Positions 35,801 through 42,900 of a DNA stretch of 64,000 nucleotides are shown here, one piece after another (the first letter of the stretch is position 1; each line of letters starts with the position of its first letter). Location of the stretch: positions 186,001 through 250,000 of the forward strand of contig BOKO01000006.1 in the NCBI GenBank assembly GCA_016861025.1. The letters are read 5' to 3'. A model generated the notes under the pieces. The model did no database searches and was not told where the DNA came from. It saw only the letters and a program-made list of their open reading frames with translations. The stretch comes from Chloroflexota bacterium. Lineage in GTDB: Bacteria; Chloroflexota; Anaerolineae; Caldilineales; Caldilineaceae. Both the position numbers and the translations under genes were made by a program.

Positions 35801-36860
35801 GGTGCGCGCAGTGGACGGCGCAGGCAACCCGGTCACGGCGACAGCCAGCGCATTGGTGCGGACGCCCATCCTGTATTTGCCGCTGATTCTCAACGAAATT
35901 CCGGTCGAATGCCCACCGCCGGACGGCTGCCCAATCCCTGGCGTCGAGGAACTCAAAGGACTGGCTGTGCATCCAACTACGGGGGTTCTCTATGTGACTA
36001 GTCGCGGCAACGACCGTGTGCTCGCCGTCGATCCGAACACATTGCGTGTGCTCGCCAGCGCCGAGACCGGCGATCAACCGTGGGGCGTAGCAGTGGACGC
36101 GCGCGCCAACCGCGTCTTCGTGGCGAGTTTTGGCGGGGGCGATGTGCGTATCTACGACGCGTCGTCGCTGGCGCTGCTGGCAACCGCGCCGGTGGGCGCT
36201 GAGGCGACGCTGATCGAGACGCTGCCTGATCTGGGCGTTGCGTTTGCGCTCGTGCACGACGGCAGCCGCGTCGCCGTAATCGAAGGGTTGACGCGGACAG
36301 CAACGTTATCCTCCGGCGGCTCTGGTCCCTTCGGCATTGCCGCCGATCCACTGCGCGGACAAGTTTACATCAGCAACCGTGATTCGGCGCACTTTGCCAC
36401 CGTGAGCCGGACGACCACCCGTGCGGTGAACGCCTGGCAGACGCGCAGCAACCTGGTGCTGGAGGACGGACGCCGCCTCTTTGAGATCGCCTACGATCCG
36501 ACGATCAACCGGCTCTACTCCGTCTACCTGGCGGTGGACGGACAATGGTACGTCGATGCGTGGAAGCCTGAACCGTATCCACAGTTGTGGGGACGCGAGG
36601 CGACCGTAGCCGTGGAGAGTAGCGGCGTGATCACTTCACCCCTAATTGGCGGTGCAGGGCTGGCCGTCAACCCGGCGACCGGGCTGGTCTACAACGCCAA
36701 TACGGCGGCAGGCACGGTCTCAGTGATCGACCGTGGTGGGCTGCGCGTGCTTGACACGATCCCGACACGCGGCGATCCTTTTGCGATTGCCGCCGACGGG
36801 GCGCACAACATCGTCTATATCGGGCTGCGTGCGTCGGGACGGCTGATCATTCTGAAGTAA
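32880..36860 (+). CDS. Large secreted DUF11-repeat protein with YVTN-type propeller
   Basis: A 1326-residue exported protein. ATG 32880 has AAGGAGG upstream and gives a signal peptide (about residues 1-40, ending near ARAAF). An N-terminal region (about 45-530) with IgGFc-binding-like features is followed by DUF11 repeats (about 540-1000; NVIVSDTVPLHTIYI, ALTKYTNGENAD, LAKTPSASSVFAGSMVTYTF). The LYLPLILNE motif (about residue 1000) closes these. The C-terminal part (about 1020-1326) is a YVTN/NHL-like propeller (LKGLAVHPTTGVLYVTSRGN, LAVNPATGLVYNANTAAG). Likely cell-surface. The LPLI motif is normally C-terminal in this window, so the propeller looks like an addition behind it. Confidence 0.82.
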   Translation: MSFRSRLSMRIASAHRAFAFVSAFIAVLITFTAARAAFPAPVQIYYIPAPEDQVFAALSGIYPGQQACNIGAPDVATPIQTYISISIISADTLVYYDHWEDDFEVDIASPKQSSTQIWGDGNPANGAPPGIPSDQLAPDTVIVLNNPVSPATRNAIFDFDGGDKIGATRPIAISRAAWSTGPGTLLAGAVEVYDISRWGVRYEAPVGENVIAAELFEYTGMAIMAQADDTIVQIDLNRDGMPESSVTLAEGESHLINGGVPVGAAVTASAPVQVTLITGDRCDIYESRWYALFPREWWSAEYYNPVSTQVGNGGTLVFLFNPDATPLTVGWETLGGMQPSLTIGAGGVISTVAPAGSGMRFFAADGRPFQAIAAVGADGPANANSRADWGFALAPERLLTYQALVGWGAGRDPTSSVNPTENGSPVWVTVELPPGQPGPARICIDYNGDGQGPLVDNNGFRYDVMLTLSRLQNATVYDPDGDQTGMILYVCDPPAAPTNARIAAAWGQEPGVASAGEPGLDLGTTVPPASTFAAGKGATIIGDRNGDGRANPGDMLRYDIVIRNASRTPIGNVIVSDTVPLHTIYIASSTTFDNGAGVTPIPDNPSSSPFPLDEGGVHLGPMPVRGVFTVTFDVRIDRPLDPAVDRVHNVAVVTVGDDRLTPEVETEVEQRGGLALTKYTNGENADAPPGPIIAAGAPVTWTYILTNTGDVILTSVAVTDSASGVTPVYVSGDNGDGQLAPDEIWTYQATGAAIIGQYTNLGVGSGVDPYSNVITAADRSHYFGLLSEINLIKVASTPRTPPGAVITYAFTVTNGGNAGLAAITLSDDHCAPDFVGGDADANTLLNPGETWRFTCAITVTADVTNTAVVSGADALGRTVTDTAQAAVDVLTPAIALAKTPSASSVFAGSMVTYTFTVVNAGEAPLFNVTLEDDRCSPITYVDGNAGGADVLDLGETWRYRCAAIVVRDTLNTATVRAVDGAGNPVTATASALVRTPILYLPLILNEIPVECPPPDGCPIPGVEELKGLAVHPTTGVLYVTSRGNDRVLAVDPNTLRVLASAETGDQPWGVAVDARANRVFVASFGGGDVRIYDASSLALLATAPVGAEATLIETLPDLGVAFALVHDGSRVAVIEGLTRTATLSSGGSGPFGIAADPLRGQVYISNRDSAHFATVSRTTTRAVNAWQTRSNLVLEDGRRLFEIAYDPTINRLYSVYLAVDGQWYVDAWKPEPYPQLWGREATVAVESSGVITSPLIGGAGLAVNPATGLVYNANTAAGTVSVIDRGGLRVLDTIPTRGDPFAIAADGAHNIVYIGLRASGRLIILK

Positions 36861-36913
36861 GGGTTCCGGCAGTCTGGCGCCCTATCAACACTAGAGGGGC
36901 CTCGTGATGAAAA

Positions 36914-37774
36914 TCACTCGCTCTTGGTCTGCGCGGCGCGTTTGGCGCGCTGAAGGTTTTTTGACGTGCATGACTGCGCCCAAACGCCGGTCAACTGATT
37001 CTTGGGGTCATTGACCGGGTATCCTTCGATGATCGCTTCATCCGTCGGGTCTTCCTTGAGCGCCGCCTCAACTTTTTCCCATTGTTTGTTGGCGACAAAG
37101 ACGGCGATGGCTGCTTTGCTGGTGTCGGGCACAGGCGGCAGACCTTTGGGCATAGTGGGGGGCGCTTTTTGTCCCAGGACGACGAGTGTGCAGGTGTCCA
37201 GCTTCTTGATCTGTTTCGGTCGACCGATAATCGTCGTTTTCATGACAGCAATCCCCCGTTTTTGCGGATCGATGTTCAATGTGGCCCGCAGCAGAGCGAC
37301 GGCCTGTTCCAATGTAGGAGGCTGAGCTTTTGGCGACGCAGGCGGCTTTGGCAGCGTTGATTGCGTCGATGGCGCAGCCGATTTGGGTTGCTTTTTGATG
37401 TTGAGCGGGTTGGGCGGCAGGCCAAATACTTTGCGCCGCTGACGTGCGGTCATCTGTTCGCGCGCCAACAAAAAGAAGACGCCGCCCGAAGTGCGCCGCC
37501 GATCGCCCTGTTTGGTCATCATGCCGCCGGCCGCCTCGATCGTCTGCGTGCGCTGAAAGATCGTCTCCACTGCCTCCATGCCCAGCATAGCGGCTACAGA
37601 GCGGATCAACCAGATATTTGGCTCCTGCAATTCCGTTGCGATTACGCGGATGCGCGGCATATCAACAGGGTGGAGGTTGGGATCCACCGTCTCAGTTGAT
37701 GATAATTCCGAGTTCGCCGTTTCATCCAGGCGGCGCTCCTCAACATCTTCATCCATACGAACATCTCGACTCAT
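36914..37774 (-). CDS. Bacterial PHAX-type RNA-binding domain protein
   Basis: A 286-residue soluble protein. Residues about 41-117 (VIATELQEPNIWLIRSVAAM, TIEAAGGMMTKQGDRRRTSG, GVFFLLAREQMTARQRRKVF) match the RNA-binding domain of PHAX, the eukaryotic snRNA-export adaptor: L-EP---LI--V, E--GG, RRRT-GGVF, and the closing I/V-F. A Pro/Lys-rich linker (about 124-152) is followed by a second conserved-looking region (TLEQAVALLRATLNIDPQK, RPKQIKKLDTCTLVVLGQKA, AIAVFVANKQWEKVEAAL) that I do not recognise. The acidic N-terminus (about 1-35) looks disordered. It has its own promoter. An RNA-binding role is inferred from the domain; the RNA target is unknown. Confidence 0.75.
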   Translation of the reverse strand: MSRDVRMDEDVEERRLDETANSELSSTETVDPNLHPVDMPRIRVIATELQEPNIWLIRSVAAMLGMEAVETIFQRTQTIEAAGGMMTKQGDRRRTSGGVFFLLAREQMTARQRRKVFGLPPNPLNIKKQPKSAAPSTQSTLPKPPASPKAQPPTLEQAVALLRATLNIDPQKRGIAVMKTTIIGRPKQIKKLDTCTLVVLGQKAPPTMPKGLPPVPDTSKAAIAVFVANKQWEKVEAALKEDPTDEAIIEGYPVNDPKNQLTGVWAQSCTSKNLQRAKRAAQTKSE

Positions 37775-37836
37775 GCTGTTCGTGGCGGCTCACTGTGTTT
37801 CCAATGTGACAACCCGCCATCCATGTTGTCTATTGG

Positions 37837-37866
37837 AGTCTATCAGGCGCATGGGATGACTGTCAA
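37837..37866 (-). promoter_or_regulatory. Promoter of the PHAX-domain gene
   Basis: On the minus strand TTGACA (plus 37861-37866), 18 bases, TAGACT (plus 37837-37842). The leader to ATG 37774 is about 55 bases and has no obvious Shine-Dalgarno sequence. Confidence 0.5.
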
Positions 37867-37896
37867 TTGAGTGAAATGCAAAACATCCGGCTCCAG

Positions 37897-37926
37897 TTGT
37901 CGCTCTCTCCTCATCTTTGGTATACT
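37897..37926 (+). promoter_or_regulatory. Promoter of the P-type ATPase gene
   Basis: TTGTCG (37897-37902), 18 bases, TATACT (37921-37926). Transcription would start near 37933, leaving a leader of about 278 bases before ATG 38211. It is arranged back to back with the PHAX-gene promoter 30 bases away. Confidence 0.5.
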
Positions 37927-37932
37927 ATTGTC

Positions 37933-38210
37933 AGCGGCTTATGTCTCCCAAAGATGGGTGCGAGGTGCAAATTGCCGCTCTACGCCTGCCTTCCAGGTGG
38001 TTATGGCGACCGACCGAGTGCGCGGCAAACTCGCTTACGCAGGCAACAAAGTCAAGCTCCCACGCCGTATTTCCGAATTTTCAAGGAGGATGTTGTCGCG
38101 TCAAACAGCATTGCCAGGCTGCACATGGTGCAAACTGTGCGGTTTTAGGGTGCATTGCATTGACGCGTGCGAGTAAAGAGATTTGAATACACGAAAGGAG
38201 TTCTCACCCG
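37933..38210 (+). other. Long untranslated leader of the P-type ATPase gene
   Basis: About 278 bases with no convincing protein gene. A 28-codon ORF, 38090-38176, starts at ATG directly behind AAGGAGG and encodes a Cys-rich peptide ending PGCTWCKLCGFRVHCIDACE; the ribosome binding site is too close to be ideal. I see no clear yybP-ykoY or other named riboswitch. Possible roles are a metal-responsive leader or simply untranslated RNA. Confidence 0.35.
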
Positions 38211-40949
38211 ATGCGTGGCGAAGAATCCACACTTACCCCCATCAATCCACAAACCGTTGACGCCGTTCGCTGGCATTCACAACCGGTTGAAGAAGTATAC
38301 ACGCAACTTCAGACAAATCCGGATGGTCTGGATCAGAGCGAAGCGGCAGCGCGCTTGCAGCAGTTTGGGCCAAATACGCTGCCGGCGCCGAAGCCGCCTG
38401 CACTGTGGCAGGTGATCTTGCACCAGTTCGCCAGCCCTCTGATCTATATCCTGCTGATCGCAGGGGTTGTCTCTCTGTTGATAGGCGACTTTAAAGATGC
38501 CGTCTTCATTTTCGTCGTGCTGGTGCTCAATGCCACAATCGGCACGATTCAGGAATGGCGCGCCGAACAGCAGGCGCACGCGCTTCAAAACGTGCTAAAG
38601 ATTCAGGCCGACGTGCGTCGCAACGGTCGTCAAACTCGGCTGCCCGCCGAAGAGCTGGTTCCCGGCGACATCGTGTTGATCGAATCGGGGGATAAAGTCC
38701 CGGCCGACCTGCGCCTTGTACAGGTGAACAATCTGACTATCGACGAATCGTTTCTGACCGGTGAATCTGTGGCGGTGGAGAAGGAGATAACCGAAACCGA
38801 TGAGGACACCCCAGTCAGCGACCGTCACAATATGGCTTATGCTGGCTCGACCACGATGACCGGTCGCGGCGTCGGCGTCGTGGTCGCCACCGGTGTACAG
38901 ACGGAGGTGGGAAAAATTGCCAGATCGATCACGGAGACCGAATCCGCCAAGCCGCCTCTACTCATTCGTATGGATCGGTTTGCGCGGCAGGTCAGTTTCG
39001 TGATTTTGGGCGCCTCAGGGTTATTGGGGTTGCTGATGTTGAGCCGCAGCGAACCGTTTGGCGAGGTTTTCTTTCTGGTCATCGCGCTGGCCGTAGCATC
39101 GATCCCCGAAGGACTGCCTGTCGCTTTGACCGTTGCACTGTCGCTCTCAGCCTCGCGCATGGCGCAACGCAATGTCATTGTACGCAAGTTGGCCGCAGTC
39201 GAAAGTCTCGGCAGTTGCACCACGATCGCCAGCGACAAAACAGGCACGCTGACAGTCAACCAGCAGACGGTCAAAAAGATTGTATTGCCCGACGGTGAAG
39301 CGTTGGCTGTGGGCGGGCAAGGGTACAACGATCAAGGGGAGGTGCGCACAGACCGCAACCAGCCCCCTGGCGACAACCTGCGTCAGCGTCTCGATGCGCT
39401 GGTGATGGCGAGCGTCATCTGCAACGAGGCGACATTGAGTCCAGAAGACGGCGACTGGCGCCACACAGGCGACGCCATGGATGTCGCCCTGCTGGCGCTG
39501 GCGTACAAATACGGGTGCAACCCGGAGGAGCAGCGTGAACGTGCACGCGTCATAGGCGCCATCCCTTTTGAATCAGAGCGACGTTACGCCGCGACAGCCT
39601 ATGTCAACGATTCAAAAGCACATGTAGCTGTCAAGGGGGCGGTGGAGGCGATCCTTCCTTTCTGCACGACGATGCGCACTGCAACCGATAACGAGCCTCT
39701 CGACGAAGAACAGATTCATCAACAGGCTCATGCGCTCGCCGAAGACGGTTATCGCGTGCTGGCTGTGGCTTCGGGCGCCCTGGATCTTGTAGAAGAAAAC
39801 CGGCTCGAAGAAGACGATCTGTGCGGACTCACTTTCCTGGGTCTGGTGGGCTTCATCGATCCGCTGCGTCCTGAGGTGAAACAGGCCGTCAAGGGTGCAC
39901 AGGACGCAGGCGTGCGCGTCATCATGATCACCGGCGATCATCCGTCGACAGCGCTGGCGATTGCGCGTGAGTTAGGCATTGCGCAAGATGCGAAGCAGGT
40001 GGTCACCGGCAAAGACCTCGACAAGATCGACGCCTATGGGACGCCCAAATTCCAGGAAGCTATCAAAGATGTGTTAGTCTTTGCGCGTGTGACGCCGCAA
40101 CAGAAGCTGCACATCGTGGATGCGCTGGTCAAAATGGGGGAATTTGTCGCTGTCACCGGCGACGGCGTCAACGATGCACCGGCTCTACGCGTCGCTCACA
40201 TTGGCGTGGCAATGGGATCCGGCACCGATATTGCCAAGGAGACGGCGCTAATCACCATTGTCGATGACAACTTCGCTTCGATCGTGGCCGGGATCGAGGA
40301 AGGACGCTTCGCCTACGCCAACGTGCGCAAGGTGACGCTCTTTCTGATCTCCACCGGCGCCGCCCAGGTGCTTCTGATCGGCGCCATCGTGCTTCTCGGT
40401 TCACCGGTGCCTTTGCTGCCTGCGCAGATTCTGTGGCTCAATCTGGTGACGAACGGCATTCAGGATGTGGCGCTGGCGTTTGAAGCTGGCGAAAAAGGCG
40501 TGATGAAGCAGCCGCCGCGTCACCCGTCCGAGGGGATCATCAACCGGAAAATGCTCGAACAGGTGCTGGTCAGCAGCATCACCATGAGCGTCACCTGTTT
40601 CATCGCCTGGCTCGTCATGCTGAACATGGGCATGGACATAGAAACCATTCGCTATCACCTGCTGACATTGTTGGTGCTGATGCAGTTTTACTATGTGCTG
40701 AGCTGCCGCTCTGAAACAGTCTCGGCTTTCCGGGTGCCCCTACGCAACAACCCTGTGCTCATTTTCGGCATGGCGGTCGCCTTTGTCATCTATGTGCTGG
40801 CGACCGAGCTGCCTCTCCTTCAGGAGCTGCTGCGCACAGAGTCGATGCCGTTGCAGACCTGGTTGCTCTTCGGTGTGAGCGCCTCTGTCGTGATTATTGC
40901 GATGGAGGTCTACAAATGGATTCAAAATCGAAGGGCGCAGACAGCGTAA
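38211..40949 (+). CDS. Cation-transporting P-type ATPase (type II, SERCA-like)
   Basis: A 912-residue P2-type ATPase with about ten membrane helices. Visible elements are the actuator TGES (LTGESVAVEK), the PEGLP motif of helix 4, the phosphorylation site DKTGTLT (Asp near 342), and the hinge TGDGVNDAPAL. The helix-6 segment NLVTNGIQDVALAFE carries polar residues for ion coordination. The cation_ATPase_N domain is present (about 15-85). Probably exports Ca2+ or Mn2+, but helix 6 departs from the SERCA pattern (TDG to TNG), so the ion is uncertain. GAAAGGAG precedes ATG. The final codons overlap a 14-bp tandem repeat. Confidence 0.9.
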   Translation: MRGEESTLTPINPQTVDAVRWHSQPVEEVYTQLQTNPDGLDQSEAAARLQQFGPNTLPAPKPPALWQVILHQFASPLIYILLIAGVVSLLIGDFKDAVFIFVVLVLNATIGTIQEWRAEQQAHALQNVLKIQADVRRNGRQTRLPAEELVPGDIVLIESGDKVPADLRLVQVNNLTIDESFLTGESVAVEKEITETDEDTPVSDRHNMAYAGSTTMTGRGVGVVVATGVQTEVGKIARSITETESAKPPLLIRMDRFARQVSFVILGASGLLGLLMLSRSEPFGEVFFLVIALAVASIPEGLPVALTVALSLSASRMAQRNVIVRKLAAVESLGSCTTIASDKTGTLTVNQQTVKKIVLPDGEALAVGGQGYNDQGEVRTDRNQPPGDNLRQRLDALVMASVICNEATLSPEDGDWRHTGDAMDVALLALAYKYGCNPEEQRERARVIGAIPFESERRYAATAYVNDSKAHVAVKGAVEAILPFCTTMRTATDNEPLDEEQIHQQAHALAEDGYRVLAVASGALDLVEENRLEEDDLCGLTFLGLVGFIDPLRPEVKQAVKGAQDAGVRVIMITGDHPSTALAIARELGIAQDAKQVVTGKDLDKIDAYGTPKFQEAIKDVLVFARVTPQQKLHIVDALVKMGEFVAVTGDGVNDAPALRVAHIGVAMGSGTDIAKETALITIVDDNFASIVAGIEEGRFAYANVRKVTLFLISTGAAQVLLIGAIVLLGSPVPLLPAQILWLNLVTNGIQDVALAFEAGEKGVMKQPPRHPSEGIINRKMLEQVLVSSITMSVTCFIAWLVMLNMGMDIETIRYHLLTLLVLMQFYYVLSCRSETVSAFRVPLRNNPVLIFGMAVAFVIYVLATELPLLQELLRTESMPLQTWLLFGVSASVVIIAMEVYKWIQNRRAQTA

Positions 40950-40994
40950 AGCAGACAGAGTAAAGCAGACAGAGTAAAGCAGACAGAGTAAAGC
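40939..40994 (+). repeat. 14-bp tandem repeat, four copies
   Basis: Four copies of AGACAGAGTAAAGC (first copy has one change) run across the stop codon of the ATPase gene and up to the start region of the SLC13 permease gene. Each copy contains an in-frame or near-frame TAA, so the ATPase gene ends within copy one. Confidence 0.9.
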
Positions 40995-41019
40995 AGAGAG
41001 GGTGATAACGGGGACGAAT

Positions 41020-42822
41020 ATGACGCAGCCGCAGGCGACAATCTTCTTCATTCTTGCCGCCACCATGGCGCTCTTTCTGTGGGGGCGCTGGCGTCATGAT
41101 GTGGTTGCGCTTGGTGCGTTGCTGGCTTGCCTCTTCACCGGTCTGGTTCCCGCCGAAGAGGCTTTCGCTGGCTTCGGCCACCCCGCCGTCATCACGGTGG
41201 CGTGTGTGTTGATTCTGAGCCAGGGCTTGCAGCGTTCGGGCGCAATCGACGCGCTGACAAAGTGGATTGTCCCTGCGTCTGCCGGGCCGTTGGTCACGCT
41301 GACTGTATTGACTGCGCTGGCTGCCGTGCTCTCCGGCTTCATGAACAACATCGGTGCGTTGGCGCTGTTGATGCCCGTCGGCATTCAAGTCGCTGTGCAG
41401 CAAAAGTTGCCGCCCGGACGCGTCCTGATGCCGCTGGCTTTTGGGTCGATCTTGGGCGGCATGACGACGCTGATCGGCACGCCGCCTAACCTGATCGTCT
41501 CCGGGTTTCGCGCCGAAGCGGTGGGCAGCAGCTTCGCCATGTTCGACTTTACGCCGGTAGGTCTGGCGGTGGCGGGTGCAGGGATTATCTTCATCGCGCT
41601 CGTCGGCTGGCGATTGGTCCCCTCGCGCGAGCGCGCCGGCGCCGAGGGCTTCGAGACCGGCGCCTATCTCACCGAGGCGCGCGTGCCGGAAAAGAGCAGG
41701 GTCGTCGGCAAGACGCTGGTCGAGATTGGGGATGCGTTAAGCAAAGCCGACGCTCAGGTGATCGCGTTGGTTCGCAACGATGTGAAGATTCCTGCGCCGA
41801 ACCCACGGCGCAAGCTGCTGTCTGGCGACATCCTGCTCATCGAAGCCGAACCGGAAGGACTAGGCGAGATGCTCTCCACCCTTGAATTGAAGCTGGAGGA
41901 AGACAAGAAGGAAGAGCTTCGCGAAGAGAACGACAAAGACGACTCAAAGCAGGCGATCCGCTCCGATGAAATCGTGCTGAGCGAGCTGACGATTCTGCCC
42001 AATTCACAGCTAGAGGGGCGCTCCGCCTCCGATGTCCGCCTGCGCACACACTACGGCATCAACCTGCTGGCGGTCTCACGCCAGGGGCGACGTTCAACGG
42101 CGCGGCTGCGCTCGATGTTGCTCCGTGCGGGCGACGTGCTGCTCGTTCAAGGCGCCCCAACCAACGTCGCCCAATTTGCCGCCGAGACAGGCTGTGTGCC
42201 ATTGGCGGAGCGCGAGCTGCGCCTGCCAGACAAACGCCAGGCCATCATCGCCACCGCGATCATGGCGCTTGCTGTGCTGGGCGCAGCATTTGGTCTGGCG
42301 CCGGCGGCGGTCGCCTTCGCCGCAGGCGTGTTGGCGACGATGGTGCTGGGCGTGATCCCGCTGCGCCGCATCTACGACGCCATCGATCTGCCGGTGATCG
42401 TATTGCTTGCCGCGCTGTTGCCGGTGGCCGGAGCCCTGGCTGCCACCGGCGCCGCCGACCTGGTCGCACAGCTATTGATGGCGAGCGTCGCCCAGGGCTC
42501 ACCTGTGATCGCGCTCACGTTGATCCTGATCGTGACGATGGTGCTTTCAGATTTTATGAACAACGCAGCGACGGCGGCCGTCATGTGTCCGGTGGCAATC
42601 GGTTCTGCGCTGCAACTGGGCGTCAGCGTCGATCCATTCTTGATGGCGGTTGCCGTAGGCGCATCGTGTGCATTCCTGACGCCGATCGGCCATCAGAACA
42701 ATACGCTGATCTTGGGCCCCGGTGGCTTCCGCTTTGGCGATTACTGGCAACTCGGTCTTCCACTCGAGATCATCGTCATCATCGTCGGCGTGCCAATGAT
42801 CCTGTGGGTGTGGCCGTTGTAG
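41020..42822 (+). CDS. SLC13/DASS family permease with two TrkA-C domains
   Basis: A 600-residue membrane protein of the sodium/anion symporter type. Two halves of membrane helices contain the conserved asparagine-rich motifs FMNNIGALALLMP and GTPPNL (first half) and FMNNAATAAVMCP and TPIGHQNN (second half). Between them are two RCK-C/TrkA-C regulatory domains (about 205-285 and 315-400), joined by a Lys/Glu-rich linker (EEDKKEELREENDKDDSKQ). Family substrates are sulfate or dicarboxylates. ATG 41020 with GGGGA upstream is preferred; GTG 41002 is an alternative. Confidence 0.85.
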   Translation: MTQPQATIFFILAATMALFLWGRWRHDVVALGALLACLFTGLVPAEEAFAGFGHPAVITVACVLILSQGLQRSGAIDALTKWIVPASAGPLVTLTVLTALAAVLSGFMNNIGALALLMPVGIQVAVQQKLPPGRVLMPLAFGSILGGMTTLIGTPPNLIVSGFRAEAVGSSFAMFDFTPVGLAVAGAGIIFIALVGWRLVPSRERAGAEGFETGAYLTEARVPEKSRVVGKTLVEIGDALSKADAQVIALVRNDVKIPAPNPRRKLLSGDILLIEAEPEGLGEMLSTLELKLEEDKKEELREENDKDDSKQAIRSDEIVLSELTILPNSQLEGRSASDVRLRTHYGINLLAVSRQGRRSTARLRSMLLRAGDVLLVQGAPTNVAQFAAETGCVPLAERELRLPDKRQAIIATAIMALAVLGAAFGLAPAAVAFAAGVLATMVLGVIPLRRIYDAIDLPVIVLLAALLPVAGALAATGAADLVAQLLMASVAQGSPVIALTLILIVTMVLSDFMNNAATAAVMCPVAIGSALQLGVSVDPFLMAVAVGASCAFLTPIGHQNNTLILGPGGFRFGDYWQLGLPLEIIVIIVGVPMILWVWPL

Positions 42823-42844
42823 CGATATCGGCAGACGCGAAATA

Positions 42845-42881
42845 TTGCGGGATGGCGGCTCAAAGAGCCGCCATCCCGCAA
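42845..42881. terminator. Perfect 17-bp hairpin between convergent genes
   Basis: Arms 42845-42861 and 42865-42881 are fully complementary with an AAA loop. It lies between the stop codons of the convergent SLC13 gene and the secreted-protein gene and can act on both strands. No T tract follows on either strand. Confidence 0.8.
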
Positions 42882-42900
42882 CACACTATGCACACCCAGG

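Noticed and set aside
37867..38186. Plus-strand ORFs of about 90-100 codons upstream of the P-type ATPase
   Set aside because: They start upstream of the predicted promoter and lack ribosome binding sites; treated as leader, apart from the 28-codon Cys-rich ORF noted with low confidence.
37933..38210. yybP-ykoY-type manganese riboswitch
   Set aside because: The location before a P-type ATPase is suggestive, but I cannot find the conserved paired loops of that class.
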